Assembly (NCBI RefSeq): GCF_032930845.1
Contig: NZ_CP136758.1
Span: 2,371,001-2,435,000 of the forward strand
Direction: 5' to 3'
Length of the DNA stretch: 64,000 nt
Source: Parvularcula sp. LCG005
GTDB lineage: Bacteria > Pseudomonadota > Alphaproteobacteria > Caulobacterales > Parvularculaceae
The notes below the pieces were generated by a model, which ran no database searches, was not told the DNA's origin, and saw nothing but the letters and a program-made list of their open reading frames with translations. This document shows positions 63,112 to 64,000 of the stretch, piece after piece; position 1 is the stretch's first letter, and each line of letters opens with the position of its first letter. The position numbers and the translations under genes were made by a program.

Positions 63112-64000
63112 ATGACATTCATACCCAAAGGCCCGATTTCTCGCCGCGAACTGATCCGCCGCACCGGTCAGCTTGGCATGATGGGCGCAGCTGCGCCCCT
63201 CGCCCTTCAACTCAACGGTCTGGCCAATGCCGCCGCAGCGGGCGCGACCGATTACAAGGCGCTGGTCTGTATCTTCCTCTATGGCGGGAATGACTTCGGC
63301 AACACGGTCATCCCGGTCGATCTGGCCAATTACGATAAATACCACGCCATCCGGGGCGGCAGTGATGGCCGTCAGGCGGGCGGGATCGCCTATGGCCATG
63401 ATGAGATCCTGCCCATGGCTCTCAAGCCGGTAGCGCAACAGACCCTGACCGATGATATTCAGTATGCGCTGAACCCGAACCTGAAGGGCATGAAGTCCCT
63501 GTTCGACCACGGCCATGCGGCCATCCAGCTGAATGTCGGCCCGCTGATCACCCCGCTGACCCTGGCGCAATATAACAACCCGAACAAGACAGCCTATCCC
63601 CTGCCGCCCAAGCTGTTCTCCCACAATGACCAGCAGTCGGTGTGGCAGTCGCTGGGCAGCGAGGGCTCAACCGTCGGCTGGGGCGGACGGCTGGGCGACA
63701 TGGTCCTGGATGGCAATGATGAATCGCTGCTGACCTGCATTTCGGCCAGTGGCAATGCTGTCTTTGTGTCCGGCAATGACGCTCTTCAATATCAGATCAG
63801 CCCGGACGGGGCGATTGCCATCGGCGCCATCAACAATCCGGCCGTGCCGGAATCCATCCGCGATGCGATGAAATATCTGATCACGCGGCCATCGGACCAT
63901 ATGCTGGAGAACGAATTCGCAAAGGTCACCCAGCGGTCCATCCGCATGGAAGGCATCGTCAATGGCGCGTTGAACCGGGTGCAGATGAACACGCCGTTTG
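63112..64000 (+). CDS. DUF1501 family protein, partial at right edge
   Basis: The first 296 codons are visible. The N-terminus has a Tat-type signal: ISRRELIRRTGQLGMMGAAA with the twin arginines, then a hydrophobic run ending ANAAAA. The DUF1501 domain follows: YKALVCIFLYGGNDFGNTVI, LNPNLKGMKSLFDHGHAAIQ, NPNKTAYPLPPKLFSHNDQQ and SVWQSLGSEGSTVGWGGRLG. The fold is related to alkaline phosphatase/sulfatase, but activity is unproven. Export in folded form would fit a metal cofactor. Translation probably follows the DUF1800 gene on one transcript. Confidence 0.9.
   Translation, partial: MTFIPKGPISRRELIRRTGQLGMMGAAAPLALQLNGLANAAAAGATDYKALVCIFLYGGNDFGNTVIPVDLANYDKYHAIRGGSDGRQAGGIAYGHDEILPMALKPVAQQTLTDDIQYALNPNLKGMKSLFDHGHAAIQLNVGPLITPLTLAQYNNPNKTAYPLPPKLFSHNDQQSVWQSLGSEGSTVGWGGRLGDMVLDGNDESLLTCISASGNAVFVSGNDALQYQISPDGAIAIGAINNPAVPESIRDAMKYLITRPSDHMLENEFAKVTQRSIRMEGIVNGALNRVQMNTPF

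Noticed and set aside
1-64000. CRISPR arrays, insertion sequences, prophage genes, tRNA or rRNA genes
   Set aside because: No regularly spaced direct repeats, transposase or integrase motifs, or tRNA T-loop sequences were seen; short genes could be missed by eye.

Overview
The window is about 60% GC, gene-dense DNA from an alphaproteobacterial chromosome. Several features point to a Caulobacter-like lineage (Caulobacterales, Maricaulales or Parvularculales): an adjacent divK-pleD pair, a PodJ-like polar organiser with a CtrA-type box in front of it, an NrsF-type anti-sigma factor with its ECF sigma factor, and the alphaproteobacterial envelope cluster uppS/cdsA-dxr-rseP-bamA-skp-lpxD-fabZ-lpxA-lpxI-lpxB. 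I cannot name the genus. Almost everything is housekeeping. There are no insertion sequences, prophage genes, CRISPR arrays, rRNAs or tRNAs that I could recognise.

Layout. 1-5.6 kb: a partial membrane protein, an unknown anchored protein, a sterol-desaturase-family hydroxylase, a secreted protein of unknown function and a DmdC-type acyl-CoA dehydrogenase. 5.9-16 kb: the PodJ/Sel1 protein, a PPP-family phosphatase, a GalE-like protein that has lost the YxxxK motif, a VanZ-like protein, kdsB, two GT39 glycosyltransferases and a GT2 with a small membrane protein. 16-19.4 kb: a PAS/degenerate-GGDEF/EAL protein, a 450-base gap with an apparent structured RNA, and a GIN-domain (DUF2807) exported protein. 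19.5-24.6 kb: a DsbE-like thioredoxin, surA-pdxA-rsmA, rlmJ and an unknown gene. 24.6-28.9 kb: gatC-gatA and gatB, separated by two glyoxalase-fold genes. 28.9-33.3 kb: a secreted gluzincin-like peptidase divergent from ruvX-pyrB-plsY, then glnA. 33.4-37.2 kb: divK-pleD, dinB and a RidA-family gene.

37.1-60.2 kb carries, on the minus strand, the translation and envelope supercluster rpsB, tsf, pyrH, frr, uppS, cdsA, dxr, rseP, bamA, skp, lpxD, fabZ, lpxA, lpxI, lpxB. Three additions interrupt it: a VPLPA-CTERM protein gene between rpsB and tsf, a DUF885 lipoprotein gene between tsf and pyrH, and a roughly 4.6 kb block between uppS and cdsA. The block holds a hybrid histidine kinase, nrsF, its ECF sigma factor and a divergent Spondin_N/VPLPA-CTERM gene. 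The intergenic region between the sigma factor and the Spondin_N gene carries two outward-facing copies of a GTAACC-N15/16-CGAA promoter, the motif I recall for SigF of Caulobacter. This is the most interesting signal here: a self-contained stress-sigma circuit whose apparent direct target is a sorted surface protein.

60.3-64 kb: a frameshifted retropepsin-like lipoprotein gene, then a DUF1800-DUF1501 pair, the second cut by the right edge.

Other items worth checking are the structured RNA at about 18.05-18.18 kb, the GalE homologue without its catalytic Tyr/Lys, the frameshifted protease, and the marked CCA-proline codon bias that the VPLPA gene at 58.5 kb shares with glnA.
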